Below, in pieces: positions 35,649 through 44,724 of a DNA stretch of 64,000 nucleotides; positions within the stretch are counted from its first letter, which is position 1; every line of letters begins with the position of its first letter. The notes under the pieces were generated by a model that searched no databases, was not told the origin of the DNA, and was given only the letters and a program-made list of their open reading frames with translations. Source of the stretch: Roseibium aggregatum IAM 12614 (lineage in GTDB: Bacteria; Pseudomonadota; Alphaproteobacteria; Rhizobiales; Stappiaceae); the NCBI RefSeq assembly GCF_000168975.1, contig NZ_AAUW01000022.1:1-64000 (forward strand). Reading direction: 5' to 3'. The position numbers and the translations under genes are program-made.

Positions 35649-35999
35649 ATGCATATCAAACGTTTCGAAGACGCCGAACCCTATGAGGCGCCGAACCACC
35701 GGGCGGTGGTTGGATTGCGTCTCCAGGGATTTGAGCCAGGCGGGCCGGAAAATCAGTGGGTGGGCCTCAGCCAGTTTCTGCCGGGCGGAGGCGCCGGGCC
35801 GGATTCGACACCTTTTGAAAAGGTCTATGTCATTCTCGAGGGCGAGATGACCGTCGAGGCACATGGCTCGAAAACCATCTTGAAGAAATACGATAGCTGC
35901 ACGATCGCGCCGGGCGAGGTGAGAACCATCGAGAACCGCTCGAACCACACCTGCACCATGCTGGTCGTCATTCCCTATCCGCCGGAGACAAAACCATGA
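35649..35999 (+). CDS. Small cupin domain protein
   Basis: 116 residues. Single cupin barrel with PFEKVYVILEGEMTVEAHG (motif 1, in which the canonical metal His residues are replaced: Glu-Lys-Val-Tyr) and APGEVRTIENRSNHTCTMLV (motif 2, with one His). The incomplete metal set suggests a binding or weakly catalytic role. ATGA overlap with the SDR gene downstream indicates translational coupling. Its substrate presumably belongs to the same pathway. Confidence 0.8.
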   Translation: MHIKRFEDAEPYEAPNHRAVVGLRLQGFEPGGPENQWVGLSQFLPGGGAGPDSTPFEKVYVILEGEMTVEAHGSKTILKKYDSCTIAPGEVRTIENRSNHTCTMLVVIPYPPETKP

Positions 36000-36796
36000 C
36001 CGACAGTTGGCGCAATCCTCTTGGCCTTTTCGATGTTGCCGGCAAGGTGGCCCTGATCACCGGTGCGTCCGGCGCCTTCGGAGCCGTCGCGGCCAAGGCG
36101 CTAGCCGGTGCGGGCTGCAGGCTTGTGCTGGCGGCCGGAAACGCCGACGCTCTGTCAGACGTTCAAAACGCGTGCCAAGACCTGGGCGCCGAAGTTGTTT
36201 GCCTTGCCATTCGCCCGAGTGATGAAAGCGCTTGCGACCGATTGATTGCGCTTGCCCGGGAACGGTTCGGCGCTCTCGACATTCTGGTTGTCGCCTCCGG
36301 CATGAACAAGGTTGCCAAGATTGACGCGCTGACGCCCGGCGATTTCGAAAACGTCATGGATGCCAATGTCACCCAGTCCTGGCTGCTTGCCCGTGCGGCC
36401 ACAAAGCAGATGAAGACGCAGGTGAGCGGCGGCAAGATCGTGCTGGTTTCGTCGGCCCGAGGCCTGTTGGGACATCCTGCCGGTTATACCGCCTACTGCG
36501 CCTCCAAGGCTGCCGTCGATGGCATCACCAAGGCGCTCGGTTGTGAGCTCGGCGAAGACAAGATCACGGTCAATGCGATCGCACCGACCGTCTTCCGCTC
36601 GCCACTCACCGCCTGGATGTTCGAGGACGACGACAAGGCGCGCGGGTTCCGAGACGGCTTTCTGGCCCGTGTGCCGAAAGGACGACTTGGCGAACCGGAA
36701 GACCTCATCGGCCCGTTACTGTTCCTGAGTTCCAGAGCTTCGGATTTCTATACGGGCCACATACTTTATGCCGATGGCGGCTATACGGCGGGCTAG
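35996..36796 (+). CDS. SDR family NAD(P)-dependent oxidoreductase
   Basis: 266 residues. Classical SDR: cofactor motif TGASGAFGAVAAKAL, catalytic Ser in IVLVSSARGLLG, catalytic Tyr-x-x-x-Lys in AYCASKAAVDG, and NAIAPTVFRSPLT. Asn of the tetrad is in MDANVTQSW. It oxidises a hydroxyl or reduces a carbonyl. Sits between the cupin and the 3-hydroxyacyl dehydrogenase; two successive dehydrogenases imply two alcohol-to-ketone steps. Confidence 0.9.
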   Translation: MTDSWRNPLGLFDVAGKVALITGASGAFGAVAAKALAGAGCRLVLAAGNADALSDVQNACQDLGAEVVCLAIRPSDESACDRLIALARERFGALDILVVASGMNKVAKIDALTPGDFENVMDANVTQSWLLARAATKQMKTQVSGGKIVLVSSARGLLGHPAGYTAYCASKAAVDGITKALGCELGEDKITVNAIAPTVFRSPLTAWMFEDDDKARGFRDGFLARVPKGRLGEPEDLIGPLLFLSSRASDFYTGHILYADGGYTAG

Positions 36797-36799
36797 GTG

Positions 36800-37726
36800 A
36801 TGGCAGACACAAAAATCATCGCGGTGCTGGGCGCAGGTCTCATGGGACACGGCATTGCCCTGACATTCGCCAATGCCGGGCATGACGTCAGGGTTTACGA
36901 TCCCCTGCCCTCAAGCCTTGAGGTCTTGCCGGGCCGAGTCCTGGCCAGCCTCGAGGCGATGGGCTACACCCGGCCGGAGATTGACGCAACGCTGTCCCGG
37001 ATCACGGCAAAAGCCGGTCTTCCCGCGTGCGTCTCTGGAGCAGATTTCGTGTTTGAAGCAGCTCCGGAAAAGCCGGACCTGAAGCGGTCGCTGTTTAAGG
37101 AGGTGGAGCGGCACGCGCCGGCAACCGCGATCCTCGCCTCCAACACCTCCGTCATTCCGATCACCACCATCATGGCGGACCTGGATGACGGGACCCGGGC
37201 GCTCGGAACTCATTGGTGGAACCCGCCGCACATGATCCCCCTTGTGGAGGTCATCCGAACTCAACGGACGGCGCAGTCCACAATCGACAAAACCATGGCT
37301 TTGCTGGAGAGCGTCGGCAAGACACCGGTTCGGGTGGATAAGGACGTCGCCGGTTTCATCGGCAATCGTCTGCAGCATGCCCTGTGGCGCGAGGCAATTT
37401 ACCTCGTCGAAAGCGGTGTCTGCACGGCGGAGGCCGTGGACGTGGTTGTCAACGCCAGTTTCGGCCGCCGCCTGTCGGTTCTGGGGCCCCTTGCGAACGC
37501 GGATCTGGTCGGCACCGATTTGACACTCGACATTCATGAAAACGTTTTGGCCGATCTGGACAACCGGCCGGAACCGTCCCCCTATCTGCGCAGGCTTGTG
37601 GAGGAAGGCAAGCTTGGCATGAAAAGCGGGGAAGGCTTCAGGAGCTGGACGCCGAAGGACATGGAGGATGTCCGGCAGCGTGTCGCGACCCATCTGCGGA
37701 AGCTCGAAACCATCTTGGAGGACTAG
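36800..37726 (+). CDS. 3-hydroxyacyl-CoA dehydrogenase family protein (short form, L-carnitine/L-gulonate dehydrogenase-like)
   Basis: 308 residues from ATG 36800 (GTG 36797 also in frame). NAD motif IAVLGAGLMGHGIALTFANA, catalytic region THWWNPPHMIPLVEVI (HWWNPP with the catalytic His), and C-terminal domain AGFIGNRLQHALWREAIYLV. It is shorter than FadB-type enzymes and lacks a hydratase module. This matches stand-alone 3-hydroxy acid dehydrogenases such as carnitine dehydrogenase. Paired with a BKACE gene at the end of the operon, it could make the beta-keto acid which that enzyme cleaves. Confidence 0.87.
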   Translation: MADTKIIAVLGAGLMGHGIALTFANAGHDVRVYDPLPSSLEVLPGRVLASLEAMGYTRPEIDATLSRITAKAGLPACVSGADFVFEAAPEKPDLKRSLFKEVERHAPATAILASNTSVIPITTIMADLDDGTRALGTHWWNPPHMIPLVEVIRTQRTAQSTIDKTMALLESVGKTPVRVDKDVAGFIGNRLQHALWREAIYLVESGVCTAEAVDVVVNASFGRRLSVLGPLANADLVGTDLTLDIHENVLADLDNRPEPSPYLRRLVEEGKLGMKSGEGFRSWTPKDMEDVRQRVATHLRKLETILED

Positions 37727-37771
37727 GAAGCCGCCGTATCAAGCGCACAAGCGCATCTGGGAGGAGAAACG

Positions 37772-39058
37772 ATGACGCATCTTCGGAAGACATTAGGGAT
37801 TTCCCGCCGCACGTTTCTGGCCGGCGCATCGGCCGGTCTGGCCGCGCCCGCCATTTTGACCCGTACACGGGCCTACGCCGCGAACCCGGTCATCAAAATC
37901 GGGCATGTCAGCCCGCGTACCGGACCACTCGCCGGCTTCGCCGAAGCCGACGACTATGTCCTTGCCGGTATCAGGCAAGCCCTGGCCGGCGGTATTGAAA
38001 ACAACGGCAAGACCTATCAGGTCGAGATCATCTCGAAGGATAGCCAATCAAACCCGAACCGGGCCGCGGAAGTCGCATCCGAACTGTTGCTCGGAGAGGA
38101 GGTGGACCTGATTGTCGCCGCCTCGACCCCGGACACGACCAACCCGGTGTCGGACCAGGCGGAACTCAACGAAGTCCCCTGCATCACCACCGATTGTCCC
38201 TGGCAACCCTATTTCTTCGGCCGCAACGGCGATCCGCAGACTGGCTTCGACTATACATACCATTTCTTCTGGGGGCTTGAGGACGTCATCAACGCTTTCC
38301 TGGACCTCTGGCAGCAAAGTGGCGTCGCCAAGACGGTCGGCGGCCTGTTCCCGAACGACGCTGACGGGAATGCCTGGGGCGACGAGATCCATGGCTTTCC
38401 GCCCGCTCTCGCAGGTGAGGGATATGCGCTGACCGATCCGGGCCGCTACCAACCCTTGACCGATGACTTCTCGTCCCAGATTTCCGCCTTCAAGGAAGCC
38501 GGCTGTGACATCATCACGGGCAACATGATCCCTCCGGATTTTGCAACCTTCTGGGCGCAGTCCGCCCAGCAGGGGTTCACGCCCAAGGTTGTAACCATAG
38601 GCAAGGCACTGCTGTTCCCCTCCGTGATCGAGTCTTTGGGCGATCGCGGTGACGGCTTGACCTCCGAAATCTGGTGGTCGCCCAACCACCCGTTCTCGTC
38701 GTCGCTGACCGGTGTGTCTTCGAAGGAACTGGCCGACGGCTACATGGCTGCGTCCGGCCGCCCCTGGACCCAGCCGATCGGCTTCAAACACGCACTCTTT
38801 GAGGTTGCGACGGACGTGATCCGGCGCAGCGCCGATCTCGAAGATCCGAACGCGATCCTGGAAGCCATCCAGAAGACGAAACTGTCTACGGTGGTCGGCC
38901 CGGTAGACTGGAGCAACGGTCCGGTCCGGAATGTGACCAAGACGCCGCTTGTCGCCGGTCAGTGGCAGAAAGGCCCCAACGGGTTCGATCTGGTGATTAC
39001 TGCAAACCGCAGTGCTCCGTTCATCGCCACCACAGGCGAATTGAAGCTACTGTCCTGA
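37772..39058 (+). CDS. Branched-chain amino acid-type ABC transporter substrate-binding protein, Tat-exported
   Basis: 428 residues. The leader ISRRTFLAGASAGLAAPAIL is a clear twin-arginine signal. Type I periplasmic-binding fold landmarks: IKIGHVSPRTGPLAGFAEAD, EVASELLLGEEVDLIVAAS, and a central hinge before KTVGGLFPNDADGNAW. It is larger than LivJ/LivK and belongs to the Peripla_BP_6 group with varied ligands (amides, aromatic or carboxylic acids). First of five importer genes in the operon. Confidence 0.9.
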   Translation: MTHLRKTLGISRRTFLAGASAGLAAPAILTRTRAYAANPVIKIGHVSPRTGPLAGFAEADDYVLAGIRQALAGGIENNGKTYQVEIISKDSQSNPNRAAEVASELLLGEEVDLIVAASTPDTTNPVSDQAELNEVPCITTDCPWQPYFFGRNGDPQTGFDYTYHFFWGLEDVINAFLDLWQQSGVAKTVGGLFPNDADGNAWGDEIHGFPPALAGEGYALTDPGRYQPLTDDFSSQISAFKEAGCDIITGNMIPPDFATFWAQSAQQGFTPKVVTIGKALLFPSVIESLGDRGDGLTSEIWWSPNHPFSSSLTGVSSKELADGYMAASGRPWTQPIGFKHALFEVATDVIRRSADLEDPNAILEAIQKTKLSTVVGPVDWSNGPVRNVTKTPLVAGQWQKGPNGFDLVITANRSAPFIATTGELKLLS

Positions 39059-39114
39059 GCCATGGCTGGCGCACGGCTCCCGGGCCGTGTGCCGCCCCAG
39101 ACATGAAGGTCTTC

Positions 39115-39843
39115 ATGACTGCTGTTCTCGAACTCAAGGGCGTTTCCAAAGCCTATGGCGCGGTTACCGTGGCCGATGATCTGAGCTATCGGCTCGGTGA
39201 CGGCGAGGCGCTTGGTGTGATCGGGCCGAACGGGGCCGGAAAAACCTCTATGTTCAACCTGATCACCGGTACGATCCGCGCCGACAGTGGGCAGATCCTG
39301 CTCAACGGCCAGGATATAACGCGTCAATCCGCGGCGCGGCGGTGCCGTAGCGGCATCGCCCGATCTTTCCAGGTCCCGCAACCCTTTGCCGGTATGAGTG
39401 TTTTTGAAAACACCCTGGTGGCGGCGATACACGGCACGGCTGGTCCGCTAGCCAAGGCAAACGCCCACTGCCTTGAAATTCTTGAACTGACGGGTCTGAT
39501 CGACAGGGCCAACGACCCGGCGGGCAAACTGAACCTGCTTGGCCGCAAACGACTGGAACTGGCGCGCGCACTCTGCGCAAAGCCCCGCATCCTGCTTCTG
39601 GACGAAATCGCCGGCGGATTGACCGAAAAGGAATGCCACGAGCTGGTGGCCACCATCAATACCATCCGCAAGACGGGCCTCTCCCTCATCTGGATCGAGC
39701 ATATCGTCCATGCGCTTCTGTCCGTCGTCGACCGGCTGATCGTCATCGATTTCGGCCGCAAGATTGCCGACGGCGACCCGAAGAAGACCATGGCCAGTCA
39801 GGCGGTACAGGAGATTTACATGGGAGTTGATGCCGATGCCTGA
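39115..39843 (+). CDS. Branched-chain-type ABC transporter ATP-binding protein, LivG-like
   Basis: 242 residues from ATG 39115 (GAAGGT upstream; ATG 39103 is an alternative). Walker A GPNGAGKTSMFNL, LivG-type RSFQVPQPFAGMSVFENTLV, Walker B ILLLDEIAGGL. The signature LSGG motif is degenerate here: GKLNLLGRKRLELARAL instead of LSGGQ, and DE-I replaces DEP. Overlaps the LivF-like gene by 8 bases. Confidence 0.9.
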   Translation: MTAVLELKGVSKAYGAVTVADDLSYRLGDGEALGVIGPNGAGKTSMFNLITGTIRADSGQILLNGQDITRQSAARRCRSGIARSFQVPQPFAGMSVFENTLVAAIHGTAGPLAKANAHCLEILELTGLIDRANDPAGKLNLLGRKRLELARALCAKPRILLLDEIAGGLTEKECHELVATINTIRKTGLSLIWIEHIVHALLSVVDRLIVIDFGRKIADGDPKKTMASQAVQEIYMGVDADA

Positions 39844-40540
39844 CGCTCTGCTCTCCACGAAGGCACTGGAAGCGCATTACGGTGACTTCCAGGCCCTGTT
39901 CGGTATCTCCATTGATGTTCAGCCCGCCGAAGTCGTTGCCATCATAGGCGCGAACGGAGCTGGCAAAACCACCTTGATGCGCTCGATCACCGGTCTGATC
40001 CGGAACAAGCCGGAGATGGTTGTCTGGAAAGGCCGGGCAATCGGCGCGCTGAGAGCCGATCAGGTGGCGCATCTGGGCATCGCCATGGTGCCGGAAGGAC
40101 GGCAGCTTTTTCAGTCCCTGTCCGTGGAGGAAAACCTCATGATCGGGGGTCAGATGGGGCGGAAAGGGCCATGGACCTTGAAGACCGTCCAGGATCTGTT
40201 TCCGCTTTTGCAGGAACGCCGCCATGTGCCTGCCACGGCACTCTCAGGCGGTCAGCAGCAGATGGTCGCCATCGGCCGAGCGCTGATGTCCAACCCCGAT
40301 ATTCTTCTCTTCGACGAAATCAGCCTCGGTCTCGCGCCGATCGTCATCAAGTCCATCTACGAAGCGCTGCCGGCCATCATCGGCGAGGGCATGAGCGCGA
40401 TTATCGTGGAGCAGGACATTGCCAAGGCGGTGAGCGTTTCCCACCGGGTCTACTGCCTCCAGGAAGGCCGGGTTTCGTTGCAAGGCCGACCGGACGAACT
40501 CACCCGCGAAGCCATAAGCGCCGCCTATTTCGGAGTATAA
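39836..40540 (+). CDS. Branched-chain-type ABC transporter ATP-binding protein, LivF-like
   Basis: 234 residues, ATG 39836 with GGGAG ten bases upstream (ATG 39830 is too close to that site). Walker A GANGAGKTTLMRS, LivF-type AMVPEGRQLFQSLSVEENLM, signature ALSGGQQQMVAIGRAL, Walker B ILLFDEISLGLAP. Complete NBD that may compensate for the degenerate signature of its LivG partner. Followed after one base by the LivH-like gene. Confidence 0.93.
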   Translation: MPDALLSTKALEAHYGDFQALFGISIDVQPAEVVAIIGANGAGKTTLMRSITGLIRNKPEMVVWKGRAIGALRADQVAHLGIAMVPEGRQLFQSLSVEENLMIGGQMGRKGPWTLKTVQDLFPLLQERRHVPATALSGGQQQMVAIGRALMSNPDILLFDEISLGLAPIVIKSIYEALPAIIGEGMSAIIVEQDIAKAVSVSHRVYCLQEGRVSLQGRPDELTREAISAAYFGV

Positions 40541-40541
40541 G

Positions 40542-41405
40542 ATGGACTGGATCAACGCCATCCTACAGGGAATTCTGCTGGGCGGGCTCTATGCGCTCTT
40601 CGCCGCCGGCCTCTCGCTGATTTTCGGGGTGATGCGGCTGGTGAATATTGCTCACGGTGACTTCATCGTTCTTGCGGCCTTTCTTGGCCTGACCATCACC
40701 ACGACGCTCGGCCTGTCGCCGTTGCTGGCCCTGATCCTGGTCGTGCCGGTCATGGCCGGGATCGGCTATGGATTGCAGCGGCTGGTCCTCAACCAGACCC
40801 TGGGCGATGATATTCTGCCGCCGCTTCTGGTTACGTTCGGCCTCTCCGTCATAATTCAGAACGGTCTTCTGGAGATCTACAGCGCCGACCCGCAAAAAAT
40901 CAGCGCCGGCGCACTGGAAACCGCCAGCGTCGCCCTCCCCGGCGATCTCAATATCGGCGTCCTGCCACTGTTGATGTTTGGCGTGGCTGTCGCCGTGATC
41001 GCCGGTCTGCAATGGATCTTTTACCGCTCTGCACTGGGGCGCGCCTTTCGTGCGGTTTCGGACAAGCAGGATATCGCTCAGCTCATGGGGCTCAACAAGG
41101 CCCATATCTTCGGGCTCGCCATGGCGCTCTCGCTGGCGGTCGTCGGCCTTGCCGGTGTCTTTCTTGGCATTCGCACCAGTTTCGATCCCTCAATCGGTCC
41201 GGGGCGTCTGATCTTCGGTTTCGAGGCGGTGATCATTGGAGGTCTGGGCAACCTCTGGGGAACGCTGATCGGAGGTATCATCCTCGGGGTAAGCCAGAAC
41301 ATCGGCGCACAGATCAATCCGGGCTGGCAATTGCTTGCAGGTCACATCGCCTTCCTCATCGTCCTTGCCGTCCGCCCGCGCGGCCTGTTTCCGAGGATCG
41401 ACTGA
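40542..41405 (+). CDS. Branched-chain-type ABC transporter permease, LivH-like
   Basis: 287 residues. LivH hallmarks: GILLGGLYALFAAGLSLIFG, MRLVNIAHGDFIVLAAF, and the EAA-like loop SALGRAFRAVSDKQDIAQL with GLNKAHIFGLAMALS. The end HIAFLIVLAVRPRGLFPR is typical. About eight membrane segments. Stop overlaps the start of the LivM-like gene (TGATG). Confidence 0.93.
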   Translation: MDWINAILQGILLGGLYALFAAGLSLIFGVMRLVNIAHGDFIVLAAFLGLTITTTLGLSPLLALILVVPVMAGIGYGLQRLVLNQTLGDDILPPLLVTFGLSVIIQNGLLEIYSADPQKISAGALETASVALPGDLNIGVLPLLMFGVAVAVIAGLQWIFYRSALGRAFRAVSDKQDIAQLMGLNKAHIFGLAMALSLAVVGLAGVFLGIRTSFDPSIGPGRLIFGFEAVIIGGLGNLWGTLIGGIILGVSQNIGAQINPGWQLLAGHIAFLIVLAVRPRGLFPRID

Positions 41406-42427
41406 TGACAACGTCAGCTCATGCCTATTCCATTTCCCGCTCTTCAACGGCGAGCCGTGTGGCGGCTGTTGCAGGTGTGCTGGTGCTGATCGTCTTGGTC
41501 TCGGCACCCTTGTGGGCGGGACGGGCCGACATGCGGCTCCTCAGCGAGATATTCCTCTATCTGTCGCTTGCCTGTCTCTGGAACCTGCTGGCTGGTTATG
41601 CAGGGCTTGTCTCCGTCGGCCAGCAGGCCTTCGTCGGCTTCGGCGGCTACATGCTGTTCGCGCTGGCGATCTTCGCCGGCCTTTCTCCCCTGGCCGCAAT
41701 CCCGCTCGCAGGGCTGCTCGGCGCTGTTATCGCCGTTCCGGTTGCCCTGCTTATCTTCCGCCTGCGCGGCGCCTATTTCGCCATCGGTACCTGGGTGATC
41801 GCAGAGGTGTTCCGGTTGTCCTTTGCACAAGTTTCCGCCCTGGGAGGCGGCTCCGGTACCAGCCTGCCCGTCGCAATCGTCCGGGACATGGCCTCCAGCC
41901 GCTCAATGCGCGAGGCGACCACCTACTGGCTTGCGCTTGCCATGGCCGTGATCGTTCTGGCGGTGATCTATCTGCTGTTGAGATCGCGCAACGGCCTGGC
42001 CTTGACCGCGATCCGAGACAGCGAACTTGCGTCGGAGAGCTTCGGCATTGACATCTGGCGCAACAAGTTCGTCGTTTACGTTCTCACCGCCGGCCTGACC
42101 GCTATGACCGGTGCGCTCATCTTCCTGCAGAAACTCCGGATCTCGCCGGATGCCGCCTTCAGTGTCAACGACTGGACGGCGTTCGTGATCTTTATCGTCG
42201 TGATCGGCGGCATTGGCACGCTGGAAGGCCCGATCATCGGTGTGATCGTGTTTTTCCTGCTACGCGAGACCCTCTCCGATCTCGGCACCGTCTATCTGCT
42301 GATCCTCGGCGTGGTGGCAATTGCCGTGATGCTGAAAGCACCGAAAGGGCTCTGGGGAACGCTGAAGGAGCGAACAGGGCTGGAACTGTTCCCGCTGGCG
42401 AGGCGGGTGGTGAAAAAGAAATCATAA
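41405..42427 (+). CDS. Branched-chain-type ABC transporter permease, LivM-like
   Basis: 340 residues from ATG 41405, coupled to the LivH-like gene by one shared base; the long frame extending upstream lies inside livH in another phase and is not coding. Landmarks: NLLAGYAGLVSVGQQAFVGF, LRGAYFAIGTWVIAEVFRL, NGLALTAIRDSELASESFGI, VIGGIGTLEGPIIG. Completes the importer. The basic tail VVKKKS faces the cytoplasm. Confidence 0.93.
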   Translation: MTTSAHAYSISRSSTASRVAAVAGVLVLIVLVSAPLWAGRADMRLLSEIFLYLSLACLWNLLAGYAGLVSVGQQAFVGFGGYMLFALAIFAGLSPLAAIPLAGLLGAVIAVPVALLIFRLRGAYFAIGTWVIAEVFRLSFAQVSALGGGSGTSLPVAIVRDMASSRSMREATTYWLALAMAVIVLAVIYLLLRSRNGLALTAIRDSELASESFGIDIWRNKFVVYVLTAGLTAMTGALIFLQKLRISPDAAFSVNDWTAFVIFIVVIGGIGTLEGPIIGVIVFFLLRETLSDLGTVYLLILGVVAIAVMLKAPKGLWGTLKERTGLELFPLARRVVKKKS

Positions 42428-42442
42428 CATCGGGAGGCGGCC

Positions 42443-43378
42443 ATGGCCCGCACACGTAACAAGACCATCATCACCTGCGCGGTCACGGGCGCTATTCATA
42501 CGCCAACCATGTCGGATGCCCTGCCCTATACCTATGACGACATCGCCCGTCAGGCGATCGATGCCGCTGAGGCTGGCGCTTCGATCCTGCATCTGCATGC
42601 CCGAACCAACGAGACCGGTGCGCCCTCGGTCGAACCGAACGACTTCGCCCCGTTTCTTTCGCGCATCAAGCAGGCGAGCGACGCGGTCATCAACATCTCG
42701 ACCGGCGGTTCCCTGACACTGTCCATCCAGGACCGGATCCGGCCGGCGGCCACGTTCAGCGCCGAGATGTGTTCCATGAACATGGGCAGCATGAACTTTT
42801 CCTTCCATCCGCTGGCGAAACGCTACGACAACTGGAAATTCGACTGGGAGAAGGACTATGTCGCCAATTCCGACGGCAACATCTTTCGAAATACGTTCAG
42901 GGACATCCGCGAAGCGGCCGAAACCCTGGCCCCGCATGCCATCAAGTTCGAGCACGAATGCTACGATGTCGGCCATCTCTACAATCTGAAATTCTGCATG
43001 GATGCCGGGTTGTTCAAGGCGCCGATCTTCATCCAGTTCGTCATGGGCATCCTGGGCGGAATCGGGGCGGATATCGACAATCTGGTGTTCATGAAAAAAA
43101 CCGCCGACAAGCTCTTTGGCGACGACTATCGCTGGTCGGTCCTGGCAGCCGGCAATGCCCAGATTCCGCTGGCGACGACCGCCAGTCAGATGGGTGGAAA
43201 TGTACGGGTTGGCCTGGAGGACAGCCTCTTCATCAGCCGTGGGCAACTGGCGGACTCCAATGCCCAGCAGGTTGCCAAGATCCGCCGGATTGTCGAAGAG
43301 CTAGGCAACGACGTTGCAACCCCCGACGAAGCCAGGGAAATCCTTGATCTGAAGGGCGCTGACCGGGTGTCGTTTTAA
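42443..43378 (+). CDS. Beta-keto acid cleavage enzyme (BKACE, DUF849 family)
   Basis: 311 residues, ATG 42443 with GGGAGG upstream. Zinc-binding HLHAR (residues about 49-53), N-terminal KTIITCAVTGAIHTPTMS, INISTGGSL and the C-terminal GGNVRVGLEDSLF are standard for the family founded by Kce (3-keto-5-aminohexanoate cleavage). BKACE enzymes swap acetyl-CoA with a beta-keto acid to give acetoacetate plus an acyl-CoA. Last gene of the operon. The preceding dehydrogenases could supply the beta-keto acid, as in carnitine degradation. Confidence 0.92.
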   Translation: MARTRNKTIITCAVTGAIHTPTMSDALPYTYDDIARQAIDAAEAGASILHLHARTNETGAPSVEPNDFAPFLSRIKQASDAVINISTGGSLTLSIQDRIRPAATFSAEMCSMNMGSMNFSFHPLAKRYDNWKFDWEKDYVANSDGNIFRNTFRDIREAAETLAPHAIKFEHECYDVGHLYNLKFCMDAGLFKAPIFIQFVMGILGGIGADIDNLVFMKKTADKLFGDDYRWSVLAAGNAQIPLATTASQMGGNVRVGLEDSLFISRGQLADSNAQQVAKIRRIVEELGNDVATPDEAREILDLKGADRVSF

Positions 43379-43791
43379 GAGGGTTGGCTATCAGTTGCCT
43401 TTTTAACAAGCGTTTTCGATGCTGTTGGGTCACTCGATGCTCCTTAAAGGCATTCAGGTGATCCACGCCGCACTTCTGCTTGTACTCCTTGCAGTCTTTA
43501 GTTCACGGACAATGAAAGGCTGCTCTTAGGGGGACAGCCGGAAAACGACGATGGTCCGAAATGGGCATGCGTTGTTGCTGTAGCTGATTTTCAGGTTAAA
43601 CGGGTCCACACCCTAAACTGACTTCCGGCGTCGCTTGTTGTGAAAGCAGTGATCGGCGGTTTTTGAGGGACGAGGCCGGCGAAACAGAGAAATGGCCGTA
43701 CTTTTGTACCCCTTCGAAGCTGCCACGAAAGGGGATGGCGCAAGGGGACATTTCGCGGTAATTGCGTTCAGCTTTTTGGCTCCGAACTGTT
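43379..43791. other. 413-base stretch without a recognisable gene
   Basis: Frames are short and unlike known proteins. There is no convincing terminator after the BKACE gene, only a TTTTT run near 43400 without a strong stem. Nothing else recognised. Confidence 0.45.
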
Positions 43792-43965
43792 CTAGATGCC
43801 GACCTGTTTTTTCTCCAGCAGGCGTTCGAAGACAGCTTCCACGTCATCGAGAAAGGTACTCCACTCCCCGTCTTCATCTATGCCGGTAATGCGCAGGAGT
43901 GATCGCGATGCTGGCGGTCGCAGTTTTCTTTGCACTGGCCGGGGGCGCAGCTTGTCTAGAACCAG
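43792..43965 (-). pseudogene. Coding-like 3' remnant of an unknown gene
   Basis: The minus strand reads RSLLRITGIDEDGEWSTFLD then DVEAVFERLLEKKQVGI and stops at 43792. The composition is protein-like and acidic-amphipathic, unlike the surrounding junk. Upstream the frame closes at 43966 without an ATG; a GTG within VQRKLR is the only possible start. I do not recognise the family. Probably the tail of a deleted gene. Confidence 0.35.
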
Positions 43966-43995
43966 TCAATAAACGCCTTTCGAAGAGGTTCGTAG

Positions 43996-44607
43996 ATGCA
44001 GATCATTGAAACCGACCGCCTGATCCTGAGGCCCTTCCGGGAGGGAGATGCAGCAGACCTTTTTGCGTATCTGCATGCGCCCACCGCACGCTGCTTCCTC
44101 TCACTCAAGCTCGCAAATCTGGCGGAAGCGGAGGTCGAGGTCAGGAAACGGACCCTCGATGAGGGCAGCGTGGCGATTTGTCTGAAACAGACTGGTCAGC
44201 TCATCGGCGATCTGTTTGGCGCTGACGGAGAAGAGGAGGAGGCTGGGACAGCCTCGGTCGGCTGGAACCTCAACCCGCAATTCGGTGGACAGGGATATGC
44301 GTTTGAAGCCGCAAGAGCGCTGTTCGACCATCTTTTCCAGGTTAAAGGCATTCGCCGGATTTATGCCTATGTCGAAGACCACAACATTTCCTCGCAGCGC
44401 CTCTGCGAGAAATTGGGCATGCGCCGGGAAGGCCTGTTCATTGAATTCGTATCGTTCATCAATGACGAGGCGGGTAATCCGATCTACGAAAACACCATGC
44501 AATACGCCATTCTGCGTCGCGAGTGGATGTCTGGTGCTGCAGCAATTTCGCAACCGCCGGTCGGGAGTGGCACCGTTGGCACCGAAACGTCAGGTCGTCG
44601 CGTGTAG
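43996..44607 (+). CDS. GNAT family N-acetyltransferase (RimJ/RimL-type)
   Basis: 203 residues. Starts with IETDRLILRPFREGDAADLF; the acetyl-CoA-binding motif A region is WNLNPQFGGQGYAFEAARAL and the following strand is IRRIYAYVEDHNISSQRLCE with KLGMRREG, the usual RimJ/L pattern. The last 35 residues or so (SGAAAISQPPVGSGTVG...) lie beyond the domain and look like read-through into non-coding sequence. Substrate unknown. Stands alone. Confidence 0.88.
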   Translation: MQIIETDRLILRPFREGDAADLFAYLHAPTARCFLSLKLANLAEAEVEVRKRTLDEGSVAICLKQTGQLIGDLFGADGEEEEAGTASVGWNLNPQFGGQGYAFEAARALFDHLFQVKGIRRIYAYVEDHNISSQRLCEKLGMRREGLFIEFVSFINDEAGNPIYENTMQYAILRREWMSGAAAISQPPVGSGTVGTETSGRRV

Positions 44608-44724
44608 ACGACGGGGTTCGGCAAAGGCGCACACGCGATTTAGGGGTGATGCGCCTGTCGGCGGCGAGAGCGACCTGTCGAGAGCAATCGGCGTTTTTTT
44701 CGCGGAAGGGCGTAGCGGGTCAGG

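Noticed and set aside
41012..41404. N-terminal extension of the LivM-like permease
   Set aside because: It lies wholly inside the LivH-like gene in another phase; the overlapping TGATG start at 41405 fits the family.
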